From NCBI GenBank assembly GCA_964397015.1, contig CAYNHL010000010.1:1-53528 (forward strand): a stretch of 53,528 bases of DNA, written 5' to 3'. Source of the stretch: MADRE2 sp964397015 (GTDB lineage Bacteria > Desulfobacterota > Desulfobacteria > Desulfobacterales > Desulfobacteraceae). Both the position numbers and the translations under genes were made by a program. Of the stretch, positions 23,990-33,371 are shown piece after piece. Position 1 is the first letter of the stretch; the number at the start of each line of letters is the position of its first letter. The notes under the pieces were generated by a model. That model was not told where the DNA came from. It was given only the letters and a program-made list of their open reading frames with translations, and ran no database searches.

Positions 23990-24457
23990 ATGAAAAAACT
24001 GCTGGTACTGGGTGTTGGAAACATCCTTTTGATGGACGAGGGAATCGGGGTGCATGCTGTCCATGAATTACTGAAGGAAAAGGACAGTTGGGATGAGACC
24101 CTCATTGATTTTATCGATGGCGGAACCTTTACCCAGGACATTTTTTACGTGTTCCAGGACTATGAAAAGGTGCTGGTACTGGACATTGTCAGGGCCGGCA
24201 ATCCGGCCGGCTCCATCTACCGTCTGACGGAAGATGCCTTGCGGAAAGACAAAAAACAGCCCCTGTCACTGCATGACATCGATCTTCTGGATTCCTTGAG
24301 CATGGCCGAAATCTACGGCAACCGCCCTACCCTTGACATCCTGGGAATTGAACCGGAGAAAATCGACTGGGGAACGGACATGACTTTCACTCTGCAGGAT
24401 GCCTTCCCGAGGTTTTTGGCAGAAGCCAGAAAAGAGATCAGTCGGCTGACAGCATAA
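23990..24457 (+). CDS. Hydrogenase maturation protease (HyaD/HysD-like)
   Basis: 155-residue endopeptidase that removes the C-terminal tail of the large subunit after Ni insertion. GVGNILLMDEGIGVHAV carries the Ni-sensing Glu, IDGGT and SLHDIDLLD supply the Asp and His of the metal site. The reading frame opens at 23933 inside the terminator, but ATG 23990 (MKKLLVLGVGN) matches the family N-terminus. The gene directly follows hysA and its terminator, and converges on hypE. The predicted substrate is the tail after H486 of the hydrogenase large subunit. Confidence 0.92.
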   Translation: MKKLLVLGVGNILLMDEGIGVHAVHELLKEKDSWDETLIDFIDGGTFTQDIFYVFQDYEKVLVLDIVRAGNPAGSIYRLTEDALRKDKKQPLSLHDIDLLDSLSMAEIYGNRPTLDILGIEPEKIDWGTDMTFTLQDAFPRFLAEARKEISRLTA

Positions 24458-24466
24458 CCTGTCATG

Positions 24467-25477
24467 TCAGCAGATCCTGGGCAATTGTTCTCCTGCCAGC
24501 ATATCTACAATTCTCGAGCCGCCAATCACGGTTTCCAGGATAACGCTGCCGGGATGACTCGCGGTTACCTCTCCGATTATGCAGGCATCATGGCCGAATT
24601 CGTCCTGCCGGACAATCTCAAGCAGCCGCCCGGCATCATCCGGCGCTGCAAATGCCATGAGCTTGCCCTCATTGGCAATATATAAAGGGTCAAATCCAAG
24701 CAGTTCACAGGTGCCCTGCACCGCCCCCCGGATCGGCAGGTCATTTTCCCGGATGCGGATACCTACCCCTGACTGGGACGCTATTTCATTCAAGGTGGTA
24801 CCGACCCCGCCGCGGGTTGGATCTCTCAGCACGTGCACGTCACACCCTGAATCCAGGATAGCTTTGACCATTTTGTTCAATGGTGCGGAATCACTTTTTA
24901 TGTCTGAATCAAGATTGAGACCCTCCCTGGCACTCAGTATCGCAATGCCGTGATCTGCAATGGTTCCGCTGATGATGATCTGGTCTCCCGGTTTTGCCAG
25001 GTGGCCCGATACCGTGACTGTATCGTGGCGGATACCGATCCCGGATGTATTGATAAAAATCTTGTCCGCTTTTCCCCTTGGCACCACCTTGGTGTCCCCG
25101 GTCACTATCTGCACTCCGGCTTTTGCAGCAGCGGCCGCCATGGTTTTCAAGATGGTTTCAAGATCCGATGATGCAAACCCTTCCTCCAGGATCAGGCCCA
25201 CACTCAGAAAAAGGGGAATGGCTCCGCACATGGCGATGTCGTTCACAGTACCGTTTATGGCCAGGTCCCCGATGTTGCCGCCCGGAAAAAACACGGGATC
25301 AACCACATAGGAATCGGTTGAAAAAGCGATCTTTTGACCCTGTATTTCCACGGATGCCCCGTCATCCAGTTTCGACAGCACCGGGTTGTCAAAAAGGGGC
25401 AGTATGAGGTCCGACATCATGGCATGGGAGATTTTACCACCAGACCCATGGTCCAGCAAAACTTTATCTGTTTTCAT
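24467..25477 (-). CDS. hypE: Hydrogenase maturation protein HypE
   Basis: 336-residue dehydratase of the PurM-like fold that turns the carbamoyl group on its C-terminal cysteine into a cyanide thio-ester equivalent for the Fe ligand. The N-terminal LLDHGSGGK and DDGASV/FSTDSYVVDP motifs bind ATP, and the protein ends in PRIC, the essential C-terminal Cys. GAGG lies 8 bases before ATG 25477; a GTG one codon earlier is also possible. It is the last gene of the order hypC-hypF-hypD-hypE. Confidence 0.96.
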   Translation of the reverse strand: MKTDKVLLDHGSGGKISHAMMSDLILPLFDNPVLSKLDDGASVEIQGQKIAFSTDSYVVDPVFFPGGNIGDLAINGTVNDIAMCGAIPLFLSVGLILEEGFASSDLETILKTMAAAAAKAGVQIVTGDTKVVPRGKADKIFINTSGIGIRHDTVTVSGHLAKPGDQIIISGTIADHGIAILSAREGLNLDSDIKSDSAPLNKMVKAILDSGCDVHVLRDPTRGGVGTTLNEIASQSGVGIRIRENDLPIRGAVQGTCELLGFDPLYIANEGKLMAFAAPDDAGRLLEIVRQDEFGHDACIIGEVTASHPGSVILETVIGGSRIVDMLAGEQLPRIC

Positions 25478-25497
25478 CACTTTATCCTCTGTTCATT

Positions 25498-26598
25498 TTA
25501 AGTCGCCGGGACACCGCTGTACCGGTAAAATGCCGCGCATGCCCCTTCACTTGAGACCATGCACGGCCCTACCGGGTTCATAGGGGTACATTTTCGACGA
25601 TACAGCGCGCATTCCTTTGGGGTTTTTTTCCCCATCAGGATCTCGCCACAGGCGCAACCGGCGGGTTCAGGCACATTGGGCATATCGATATTGAATTTAA
25701 GGGCGGCATTGTATGACGAATATTCATTTTTCAGGCCCATACCGCTTTCAGGGATATCGCCTATCCCCCGCCAGGCGGCAGGGCAGGGTTCAAAAACCTG
25801 GCACATCACCGACTGGGCACGGGTATTGCCGGCATCGCTTACAGCGCGTGTATAAGCGTTTTCAAGGGCAATGCGGCCGGTTTCATTCTGATGGACCAGC
25901 CGGGCAATTGCATCCAGGATATCCACAGGTTCAAACCCAGCGATTACACAGGGAACATGGTATCGATCGAATACAGACCGGTAGGCGTTAGTACCGGTAA
26001 TCACCGAGACATGACCGGGAAGGATGAACCCGTCCACCTGAACTCCGTCGGTTTCCATCAATGCGGCCAGGGCCGGAGGGGTGAGCTTGTTGGCAGAATA
26101 GATGGAAAAATTGGTCACCTGTTGTGCCATAGCGGCCATAATTACGGCTGCAATGGTAGGTATGGTGGTTTCAAATCCAACCGCGCAGAAAACCACCTCC
26201 TTGTCCGGGGTCTTTTGTGCAATCTCAAGGGCGTCAGACACGGAATAGACAATCCGGACATCAGCTCCGGCAGCTTTCTCCATTGCCAGGGAGGAGTTAC
26301 TCCCCGGCACTTTCACAAGATCTCCGAAAGTGGTAATGATCATGTTGTCTTGTTTCGACAGCGCAATAAAACCGTCGATGTCCTTTTGTGCCGTGACGCA
26401 TACCGGACAGCCCGGACCAGACAGCAGTGAAATCGTATCCGGGAGTACACTCCGGATACCGTGCCTGAAAATTGACATGGTATGGGTGCCGCAGACTTCC
26501 ATCAAACGGACAGGCTTACGGCTGGTGGATGCAATTTTGTCAATGAGTCCTTTTGCCAGCTCGCCGTCCCGGTATTCTTCAACGTATTTCAATCCCAT
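25498..26598 (-). CDS. hypD: Hydrogenase maturation protein HypD
   Basis: 366-residue iron-sulfur scaffold that, with HypC, assembles the Fe(CN)2CO unit. Visible are MEVCGTHTMSIFRHGIR, LLSGPGCPVCVT (the CxxC site) and C-terminal cysteines in AGCACGEILMGKKTPKEC and RRKCTPMNPVGPCMVSSEGAC, which bind the [4Fe-4S] cluster. The length is typical. Its start is 3 bases after the hypF stop and 17 bases separate its stop from the hypE start region, so these are one operon. Confidence 0.97.
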   Translation of the reverse strand: MGLKYVEEYRDGELAKGLIDKIASTSRKPVRLMEVCGTHTMSIFRHGIRSVLPDTISLLSGPGCPVCVTAQKDIDGFIALSKQDNMIITTFGDLVKVPGSNSSLAMEKAAGADVRIVYSVSDALEIAQKTPDKEVVFCAVGFETTIPTIAAVIMAAMAQQVTNFSIYSANKLTPPALAALMETDGVQVDGFILPGHVSVITGTNAYRSVFDRYHVPCVIAGFEPVDILDAIARLVHQNETGRIALENAYTRAVSDAGNTRAQSVMCQVFEPCPAAWRGIGDIPESGMGLKNEYSSYNAALKFNIDMPNVPEPAGCACGEILMGKKTPKECALYRRKCTPMNPVGPCMVSSEGACAAFYRYSGVPAT

Positions 26599-26601
26599 TG
26601 T

Positions 26602-28962
26602 TCATTTTTCCTGTAACAGTTTGTCACCATCTGCAAGAGCGGCCGCAATCACGGCCTGCCCAAGCGATATGCCGCCGTCTCCCGCAGGCACTTTCGAATG
26701 GGTAAAAACCCTGTGTTCTTCGGTTTCAAGCCCCGACACGATACCTTCCAGAATTATGGTATTGTGAAACACCCCCCCTGACAGCACTACATCACGGATC
26801 CCGGTTTCCGCAATTACCTTCAGTGCTGCATCCACAAATACATCGACCAGGGTCTGGTGAAATCTTCTGCTGATAAGCGGTGCACCTGACTTCCCTTTTA
26901 AATCCCGGACAATGGATTTGAAACAGGGACTTAAATCCAATATCCATAACGAGCCGCCTTTATCTGATTCACGCTTTATATCATATTCATACCCGGGTGC
27001 CGGTTCCGAGTCATGGGCAACGGCCTCGAGCTCCATGGCGGCCTGGCTTTCATATGATATGCTGTGCCGGATGCACAAAAGTGATGCCACGGCATCAAAA
27101 AGGCGGCCGCAGCTGGATGTCAGGGGACTGTTTATATTTTTTTCAATCATCTGCAAAATCATTGCCGCTTTTTCCAGGTCCACCTGCCGCATGAATTCGA
27201 TATCGGTTTTCAGTATATCCTTGTGTCCGATTGCTGCGGCCAGGCAGGACAATGCCATGCGCCATGGCTCCTTTACCGCTGCATCGGAGCCGGGCATGGG
27301 CAGGTATTTCAAACAGGCCCGCCGTACAAAGGATTGGCGGGTGCAGGTCAGGATTTCCCCTCCCCAGATATGACCGTCAATACCATACCCGGTGCCGTCC
27401 AGGGTAATGGCGATCACCTCTTTATCCAGGGCATTTTCAGCCATGCAGGAAACCGCGTGGGCGTGATGATGCTGGATTTCAATGCACTTGATCCGGGACC
27501 CTTTTTCTTTTTCAATTAGTGCCCTTTTACGGGCAAACCCCGTGCTCAGATATCCGGGATGCATATCATGGGCAATGATCCTGGGATGAATATCAAGGAT
27601 TTTCTCCATGTGGGCGATGGTATCCTGGAAAAAATTAAAAACGGTTTCATTGTCCAGGTCACCGATATGCTGGCTCAAAAAGGCCTGGTCCTGCCTGACA
27701 AGACAAACTGTGCTCTTCAATCCTCCTCCACAGGCCAGAACCTCGGGCAGCTCCCGGTCCAGGACCACGGGCAGGGGGGCAAACCCCCTGGACCGCCGGA
27801 TAAACCGGCCGGCGCCTGCCTGGACATGCATGATTGAATCGTCTGCCCTGAAATAAATGTCCCGGTTATGCAGCAGGAAATAATCGGCAATATGGGGAAA
27901 TGCATCCAGTGCGTCATCGTTGTCAATGGACAAAGGCTCACCGCTCCTGTTGCCGCTGGTCATGACCAGGATGTCCGGGCCCATGGACAAAAGAAGGTGG
28001 TGCAAAGGCGTATAGGGCAACATGACACCGTAATAGGAATTCAACGGGGAAATGCCGGCGGACAGGGAGGTTTTTTCCCCTTGAGGGCGTTTCTTTTTCA
28101 GCAGTACTATCGGACGATGATAAGATAAAAGCAGTTTTTCCTCTGCTGAATCGATATGGACATAAGGACGGATATTTTCAATGGAAGAAGTCATCAGGGC
28201 AAGTGGTTTATGAGGTCTTGCCTTTTTGTCCCTGAGCCGCATCACTGTATCATGGTTCGTGGCATCCGCCGCCAGGTGAAAACCGCCCAGACCTTTGACT
28301 GCAAGAATTTTACCCTGTTCAAGCAATTTTGCCGCAAGAAATACAGGGTCTCCTTCGTCCTCGACCGTATTCCTGCCGGCATCCGTCAACCAGGCATGAG
28401 GGCCGCAAACATGGCAGGCGTTGGGCTGGGCATGAAACCGCCGGTCTAAAGGATTGTCATATTCCGCCTGGCACCGGCGGCACATGACAAAGGATTTCAT
28501 GGATGTCTTGGGCCGGTCATAGGGCACATCCTGTATAATGGTATACCGGGGCCCGCAGTTGGTGCAATTGATAAAAGGGTAACCATAGCGCCTGTTATCC
28601 GGATCATTGAGCTCGGCCAGACAGTCATCGCACACAGTCACATCGGGTGAGATCAATGTGGCCCGGGTATCTGAGGCCTGACTTTTTATAATCTTGAAAT
28701 ACGAAAATCCCCGTAATTCAAGATCCTGGACATCAACATGGGTCACCGAGGCCAGCAGGGGGCTGTTTTCATAGATATCCTCGACCATCTGGTCAATCTT
28801 GTCCGGAGATCCTTCAATATCCAGCAATACACCGTCAGACGTGTTTGAAACCTCTCCCTTGAAATCATATTTTCGAGCCAGTCCGAATAAAAAAGGCCGG
28901 AATCCCACTCCCTGGACGACCCCTTTTATTTTGAGCCGCCTGGCAACAATCGATTCAGTCAT
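26602..28962 (-). CDS. hypF: Carbamoyltransferase HypF
   Basis: 786-residue enzyme that makes carbamoyl adenylate from carbamoyl phosphate and transfers it to HypE. Domain order: acylphosphatase (GVVQGVGFRPF, about 10-90), two zinc fingers (CDDCLAEL...CTNCGP and CRRCQAEY...CHVCGP), a YrdC-like domain (KGLGGFHLAADA), and the Kae1-like domain with HHHAHAVSCMAEN and the C-terminal VLSGGVFHN. A longer reading to 29091 would run across most of hypC in another frame, so ATG 28962 (MTESIVARRL), 10 bases after hypC, is chosen. Confidence 0.96.
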   Translation of the reverse strand: MTESIVARRLKIKGVVQGVGFRPFLFGLARKYDFKGEVSNTSDGVLLDIEGSPDKIDQMVEDIYENSPLLASVTHVDVQDLELRGFSYFKIIKSQASDTRATLISPDVTVCDDCLAELNDPDNRRYGYPFINCTNCGPRYTIIQDVPYDRPKTSMKSFVMCRRCQAEYDNPLDRRFHAQPNACHVCGPHAWLTDAGRNTVEDEGDPVFLAAKLLEQGKILAVKGLGGFHLAADATNHDTVMRLRDKKARPHKPLALMTSSIENIRPYVHIDSAEEKLLLSYHRPIVLLKKKRPQGEKTSLSAGISPLNSYYGVMLPYTPLHHLLLSMGPDILVMTSGNRSGEPLSIDNDDALDAFPHIADYFLLHNRDIYFRADDSIMHVQAGAGRFIRRSRGFAPLPVVLDRELPEVLACGGGLKSTVCLVRQDQAFLSQHIGDLDNETVFNFFQDTIAHMEKILDIHPRIIAHDMHPGYLSTGFARKRALIEKEKGSRIKCIEIQHHHAHAVSCMAENALDKEVIAITLDGTGYGIDGHIWGGEILTCTRQSFVRRACLKYLPMPGSDAAVKEPWRMALSCLAAAIGHKDILKTDIEFMRQVDLEKAAMILQMIEKNINSPLTSSCGRLFDAVASLLCIRHSISYESQAAMELEAVAHDSEPAPGYEYDIKRESDKGGSLWILDLSPCFKSIVRDLKGKSGAPLISRRFHQTLVDVFVDAALKVIAETGIRDVVLSGGVFHNTIILEGIVSGLETEEHRVFTHSKVPAGDGGISLGQAVIAAALADGDKLLQEK

Positions 28963-28972
28963 GATCAAGCCG

Positions 28973-29218
28973 TTATTCCAGGTCCCGGCGCCGGGCACGG
29001 TCATCTGCCGCCAGCATGGTCCGCATATCGGCAATGGTTTGCCGGGCAGCCTCTTCGTCCACCTTGCTGATGGCAAATCCAGCATGGACAATCACAAAAT
29101 CTCCAATTTTCACATCATCCAGCAGCAGGATGCTGGCTTCCCGGGTGACTCCGTCAACGTCGACTGTCGCGACGCTGTCATTGATTTCGATAATTCTGGA
29201 AGGTACGGCAAGACACAT
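28973..29218 (-). CDS. hypC: Hydrogenase maturation chaperone HypC
   Basis: 81-residue chaperone that with HypD carries the Fe(CN)2CO precursor and delivers it to the large subunit. It begins MCLAVPSRII with the essential Cys2, has the beta-barrel core (VATVDVDGVTREASILLL, IGDFVIVHAGFAI) and a helical C-terminus. First gene of the hyp operon. hypA and hypB, the Ni-insertion genes, are not found in the window and must be elsewhere. Confidence 0.96.
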   Translation of the reverse strand: MCLAVPSRIIEINDSVATVDVDGVTREASILLLDDVKIGDFVIVHAGFAISKVDEEAARQTIADMRTMLAADDRARRRDLE

Positions 29219-29305
29219 AATTCAACGCCTTTTTCAAGTTTTTTCATTATCAGTCAAAAATAATACAGTCTATCACAAGAGGACCGGCAGGACAATCATG
29301 AAAAA

Positions 29306-31891
29306 TCATCCTCCTTTTGAGGCCGGAAGTGTGATGATAAACAGGCTTCCCTCCCCCGGCCTGGTTTCAACCGCCAGGGTACCGGAATGGTTTTTCGTAA
29401 TGATAAAATAAGACACGGACAGTCCCAGACCCGTGCCCTCACCTACCGCCTTGGTGGTAAAAAATGGTTCAAAGATGCGTTTTTTGACCTCTTCGGCCAT
29501 CCCCGGTCCATTGTCCCCGATTTCACAGACCACCCTGCCCTCCTGAAAAAAATACCGGATGTGAAATTCAGGATCGGTCACGCCGGCATCGGTCATGGCC
29601 TCGGCCCCGTTTTTCAGAATATTGAGGAATACCTGCTGGATCTGGTTCTCATCGCACAGCACCAATGGTACATTGTCCTGGTAATCCCGCGTAATCTCGA
29701 TGGACCGGAAATCATAACGCTTTTTAATGTTGTAATCACTTTTCACCAGTTCAAGGGCCGCATCCATCAGTTCATACAGATGGCGGTTTGCCTTTTTCTG
29801 ATCACTCTTCCGGCTGAAGGTCAACATGTTCTCGACAATGTGCGCCGCCCGTCTGCCCGATTTTTCAACACGGTCCATCAACATGAAAATATCCCGCTTT
29901 TCCATGTAGGACTTGATGACCTCCAGGCCGACCCGGCATTCATCGGCAGCCTTTATGTTGGCCGGCAGATCTCGGCTCAAACGGTTTCGCATCACCTGGA
30001 TGTTCTGCAGGATGCCGGCAAGGGGATTGTTGATTTCATGGGCCATGCCTGCAGCCAATCCACCTACTGACAGCATCTTTTCAGACTGGACCATCATCTC
30101 TTCTATCATGACACGTTCGCTGATATCATCCACCCTTATAACAGCTCCCGGGATATTGTCCGAAAGATTTGGATAAATTGTGATATCGGCCAGAAAAGTG
30201 CTGCCTGCGATATTAAGGTTCTGCCTGCTCTTGTTCTGGACAGCCTGTTTTTCCATGGCCGTTGCCACAAGGGGGAAAAGGTTTGAAAACGAGGGCAGGA
30301 CCGCCTTGATCAACTGCCCTTCGACAGTGCCGGACGGCAGACCGGTAACCTCTTCCGCCCTGGCGTTCCACTGCAGGATTATACCGTCAGGGTCCAGCCC
30401 TATGATGATGGAAGGCATTGAGTTGATAATGCTGCGGATATAATTCCTTGCCCGGATCAACTCACGTTCGGTTTTCTTGAGCCGGGTGATGTCCGTGAAA
30501 TTGACTACCATGTTGACATCACTGTCTTCCCTGGTTCGGCAGATCGTGGAATTGATACTCACATCCAGGATATCACCGGATTTGGTATACCGCCGGGTGA
30601 TAAAATTGAAATGGGTGTCCGGCTTTTCATAGGTCTTTTGGATTGCCTCCCATGTTTCCGCCTTGTTTTCTTCGGGCACAAAATCAATCTGTTTTCCGGA
30701 AAGCTCTGCCAGTGTCCATCCGAATACCCTGGTAAAAGATGGATTCAAATAGGTTACCTCGCCTTTGTCATTGTACAGCACAATGGGATCAGGAGATGAT
30801 TCCAGGATGGTCCGCTGCAGCTGTTCGCTCTCCTTGAAAGCGTTTTCCATGTTTTTCCGGTCCGTGATATCCTGAAGGATCAGCAGCCATCCGATACGTT
30901 TTTCCTTTCTGCTCAGAAGGGGTGATATCCGGATGTGCCAGTGGGTCACCTGGTCTCCTGTTGAAAAAGATGTTTCCACTTCAACCTGGTCATTCTTCCG
31001 GTTACGGACCACAAAATCGTGCAGACGGGGGTCCAGGTCAAGAAGATGTCTTTGAGCTGGAGCAAAGGTATCCATGTTGAACATGCTCCGGGCAGGTCTG
31101 TTCAGGCCCAGGACCCTGTCATTGAGATCCAGTGAGATAATCCTGTCTGTCATGCTGTCCAGCACGGCCTCCCGTGCCAGGGGAATCAGGCTCAGGCGCT
31201 GGTACCGGACCAGTCCCCATAAGAATATCATGCCACTGATCATGAATGCCACTGGTGTCAAATCAAGAGGCTGAAGCATATCAAAACCGAAAAGGTAGAT
31301 GATGTTGGCAAGCCATGGAATAAATATCCCCACCAAAACAACGGCCAGCTGCTTTTTATAAATCCCGGAAGCCCGGGAAAGTGCACGAAAAAGCCGGATG
31401 ACGGCCAGCATGATGAGCCCGTATGAAAAACAGAGAAAAAGCCAGAAACCCACTCCCCGGACAAAACGCATGGCTGGGATATTGCCGCTTGTATCAAGCC
31501 AGGCCTTCTGCCACATCAGGTGATGGTGGGAATTTGTCAGGGCCAGGCCAAGAAAAATAAGACAAATCAGGATAAATGACATAAAAACAGGGCTGCCGCC
31601 CGAAAATTTCTGGTTGATCATGGAGGATATAAACCAGAATACAAGGGGGCTGATCCATACAGCCCCCAGGTATTCCATTTTCACCCACAAAAGCTTTTGC
31701 GTGATATCCGTGCTTATGAATTCCATCCCATATGTACCGGACCAGATCGCGACCCCGGCCATCAGGAGCGTCAAGGCCCGTGCCGGCTGATATTGCCAGT
31801 GTGGTACCAGGTAAATGGCTATGACGACAGAAATGACAGCTGCCGTAAAAGAAAAGATCCCGTATAAACCGGGAAGGGTAAAAAGTTCCAA
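29306..31891 (-). CDS. Multi-PAS membrane sensor histidine kinase
   Basis: 861 residues from a TTG start (31891) with AGGAG seven bases upstream; a longer ORF from 31951 has no such site. Residues 1-210 hold about seven hydrophobic helices resembling the histidine-kinase N-terminal 7TM sensor. Three PAS domains follow (about 220-335, 350-470, 480-595; e.g. LESSPDPIVLYNDKGEVTYLNPSF). The HisKA phospho-His is in AGMAHEINNPLAGILQN (about 617); the ATPase has NILKNGAEAMTD, DNGPGM and GEGTGLGLSVSY. It ends without a receiver and no response regulator is adjacent, so it is an orphan kinase. The signal is unknown. Confidence 0.9.
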   Translation of the reverse strand: MELFTLPGLYGIFSFTAAVISVVIAIYLVPHWQYQPARALTLLMAGVAIWSGTYGMEFISTDITQKLLWVKMEYLGAVWISPLVFWFISSMINQKFSGGSPVFMSFILICLIFLGLALTNSHHHLMWQKAWLDTSGNIPAMRFVRGVGFWLFLCFSYGLIMLAVIRLFRALSRASGIYKKQLAVVLVGIFIPWLANIIYLFGFDMLQPLDLTPVAFMISGMIFLWGLVRYQRLSLIPLAREAVLDSMTDRIISLDLNDRVLGLNRPARSMFNMDTFAPAQRHLLDLDPRLHDFVVRNRKNDQVEVETSFSTGDQVTHWHIRISPLLSRKEKRIGWLLILQDITDRKNMENAFKESEQLQRTILESSPDPIVLYNDKGEVTYLNPSFTRVFGWTLAELSGKQIDFVPEENKAETWEAIQKTYEKPDTHFNFITRRYTKSGDILDVSINSTICRTREDSDVNMVVNFTDITRLKKTERELIRARNYIRSIINSMPSIIIGLDPDGIILQWNARAEEVTGLPSGTVEGQLIKAVLPSFSNLFPLVATAMEKQAVQNKSRQNLNIAGSTFLADITIYPNLSDNIPGAVIRVDDISERVMIEEMMVQSEKMLSVGGLAAGMAHEINNPLAGILQNIQVMRNRLSRDLPANIKAADECRVGLEVIKSYMEKRDIFMLMDRVEKSGRRAAHIVENMLTFSRKSDQKKANRHLYELMDAALELVKSDYNIKKRYDFRSIEITRDYQDNVPLVLCDENQIQQVFLNILKNGAEAMTDAGVTDPEFHIRYFFQEGRVVCEIGDNGPGMAEEVKKRIFEPFFTTKAVGEGTGLGLSVSYFIITKNHSGTLAVETRPGEGSLFIITLPASKGG

Positions 31892-32039
31892 AAAAAACTC
31901 CTGAAAAACAAATATTTTAACAATGAGCGCATTATACCAGAACAGCGGCATTCCACCATTAAAATTTTTTTTTCTTGACCCGGCCGCCGATCTCTGGAAT
32001 TAGATAAGCCATGTCAACTGTCAAGACAACATATACAGT

Positions 32040-33371
32040 GTGCATATAATGACAAACTGCAGTACAGGGGAAACTATATCTCCATCAAAGGCGGCAGCCG
32101 CCATAGTGGCCGATCCCGAAGGCCGGATCTTTGATCTCGAGGGATATGGTGCCGTGGGTGCTGCCAACGGCCGGCTGCATGTCCTTGCCCATGAGCACAC
32201 CATTGATATGCCCCATGGCAGTGAATTGATGATGCTGCCCCATCGCCGTCCCGTTGTCTATAATTTTGGCCTGAACCGGTTTGAAATCCTTGATCACAAC
32301 CCTTATGATCCAGGAGAAAAAATATTCCCGGTGGCTGTTTTCAATTCACCGGGATACCTGAACAGGTTCTGCTGTGCTTATGATGACACCGGGATAGATT
32401 CCCTGCTGCCTCTGTTTTCTTACGGTGCGGCCGGGTTTTCAAAAGGCGGCTTTAAATCCGCGGCCATATGTGTAGATGATGAACCCCGCCAGGACCTGCG
32501 TCAAATGCCCCGGAAAAAAGTTGTAAAAGGGGTGGGGCGTATGAGACGAAAATATCCTGACAACCGCCTGATCCGCCATATTGAAAACTGCGCCCTGACC
32601 TATGGTTGCCCGGCCGGCAAGAATTTTTTCCTCAAGCGCTATGAAGCCCCTCTTCCCACTGCCCGGAACTGTAATGCCAGCTGCCTGGGATGTATATCTC
32701 TCCAGACAGATACCGGTCTGTCCGCCTGCCAGAACCGTATATCTTTCACCCCTTCTTCAGAAGAGATAGCCCAGCTTGCCCTCGAACATATTGAAAACGT
32801 TGACAGGGCCGTGGTCAGTTTCGGCCAGGGCTGTGAAGGCGACCCGCTGACGGCCGTACGGGTGATTGAACCTGCCATCCGGCAGATCCGGGAAACCACG
32901 GACAAAGGTACCATCAACATGAACACCAATGCCGGTCTGTCCCGGGCCGTCGACCGGCTGTGCCGTGCCGGCCTCGACACAATCCGGGTTTCCATGAATT
33001 CTGTGCAGAAACCCTTTTACAACGCTTATTTCAGACCTATCTCCTACGTGTTTGAGGATGTGCTTGAAAGCATAGACACAGCAAGAAGTCATGGTAAATT
33101 CGTTGCCGTCAACTATCTGAACTGCCCGGGATTTACGGACAGTGAAACTGAAATAAATGCCCTGCACTCCTTTATCCGGGCACATGATATCAACATGATT
33201 CAATGGCGCAACCTGAATTATGACCCCAACGCCTACTGCCGGTATATGAGCAGCGTGTCGGACCCCGGCAGCCCCCGTGGAATGGAAACGATACTCAAAT
33301 CACTGGAGCGGGAGTTTCCAGCGATTATCCACGGGTACTTCAACCCTCCGAAGGACACTTATGGACGTTGA
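32040..33371 (+). CDS. Radical SAM protein of unknown function
   Basis: 443 residues. The first 190 residues are an uncharacterised N-terminal region; the radical SAM motif C-x3-C-x2-C is in RNCNASCLGCISLQ (about 209-220), followed by GQGCEGDP and TINMNTNAG, which fit the SAM-binding barrel. Extra cysteines precede it in ENCALTYGCPAG. The start may be GTG 32040 or ATG 32049; neither has a clear ribosome-binding site. Its last 11 bases overlap the start of a homocitrate/isopropylmalate-synthase-like gene, so the two are a functional pair. The substrate is not recognised; it does not match a named class such as BioB, LipA, MoaA or HydE by eye. Confidence 0.82.
   Translation: MHIMTNCSTGETISPSKAAAAIVADPEGRIFDLEGYGAVGAANGRLHVLAHEHTIDMPHGSELMMLPHRRPVVYNFGLNRFEILDHNPYDPGEKIFPVAVFNSPGYLNRFCCAYDDTGIDSLLPLFSYGAAGFSKGGFKSAAICVDDEPRQDLRQMPRKKVVKGVGRMRRKYPDNRLIRHIENCALTYGCPAGKNFFLKRYEAPLPTARNCNASCLGCISLQTDTGLSACQNRISFTPSSEEIAQLALEHIENVDRAVVSFGQGCEGDPLTAVRVIEPAIRQIRETTDKGTINMNTNAGLSRAVDRLCRAGLDTIRVSMNSVQKPFYNAYFRPISYVFEDVLESIDTARSHGKFVAVNYLNCPGFTDSETEINALHSFIRAHDINMIQWRNLNYDPNAYCRYMSSVSDPGSPRGMETILKSLEREFPAIIHGYFNPPKDTYGR

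Noticed and set aside
28963..29091. Extended N-terminus of HypF
   Set aside because: It overlaps the hypC gene in another frame, and the acylphosphatase domain begins properly from ATG 28962.
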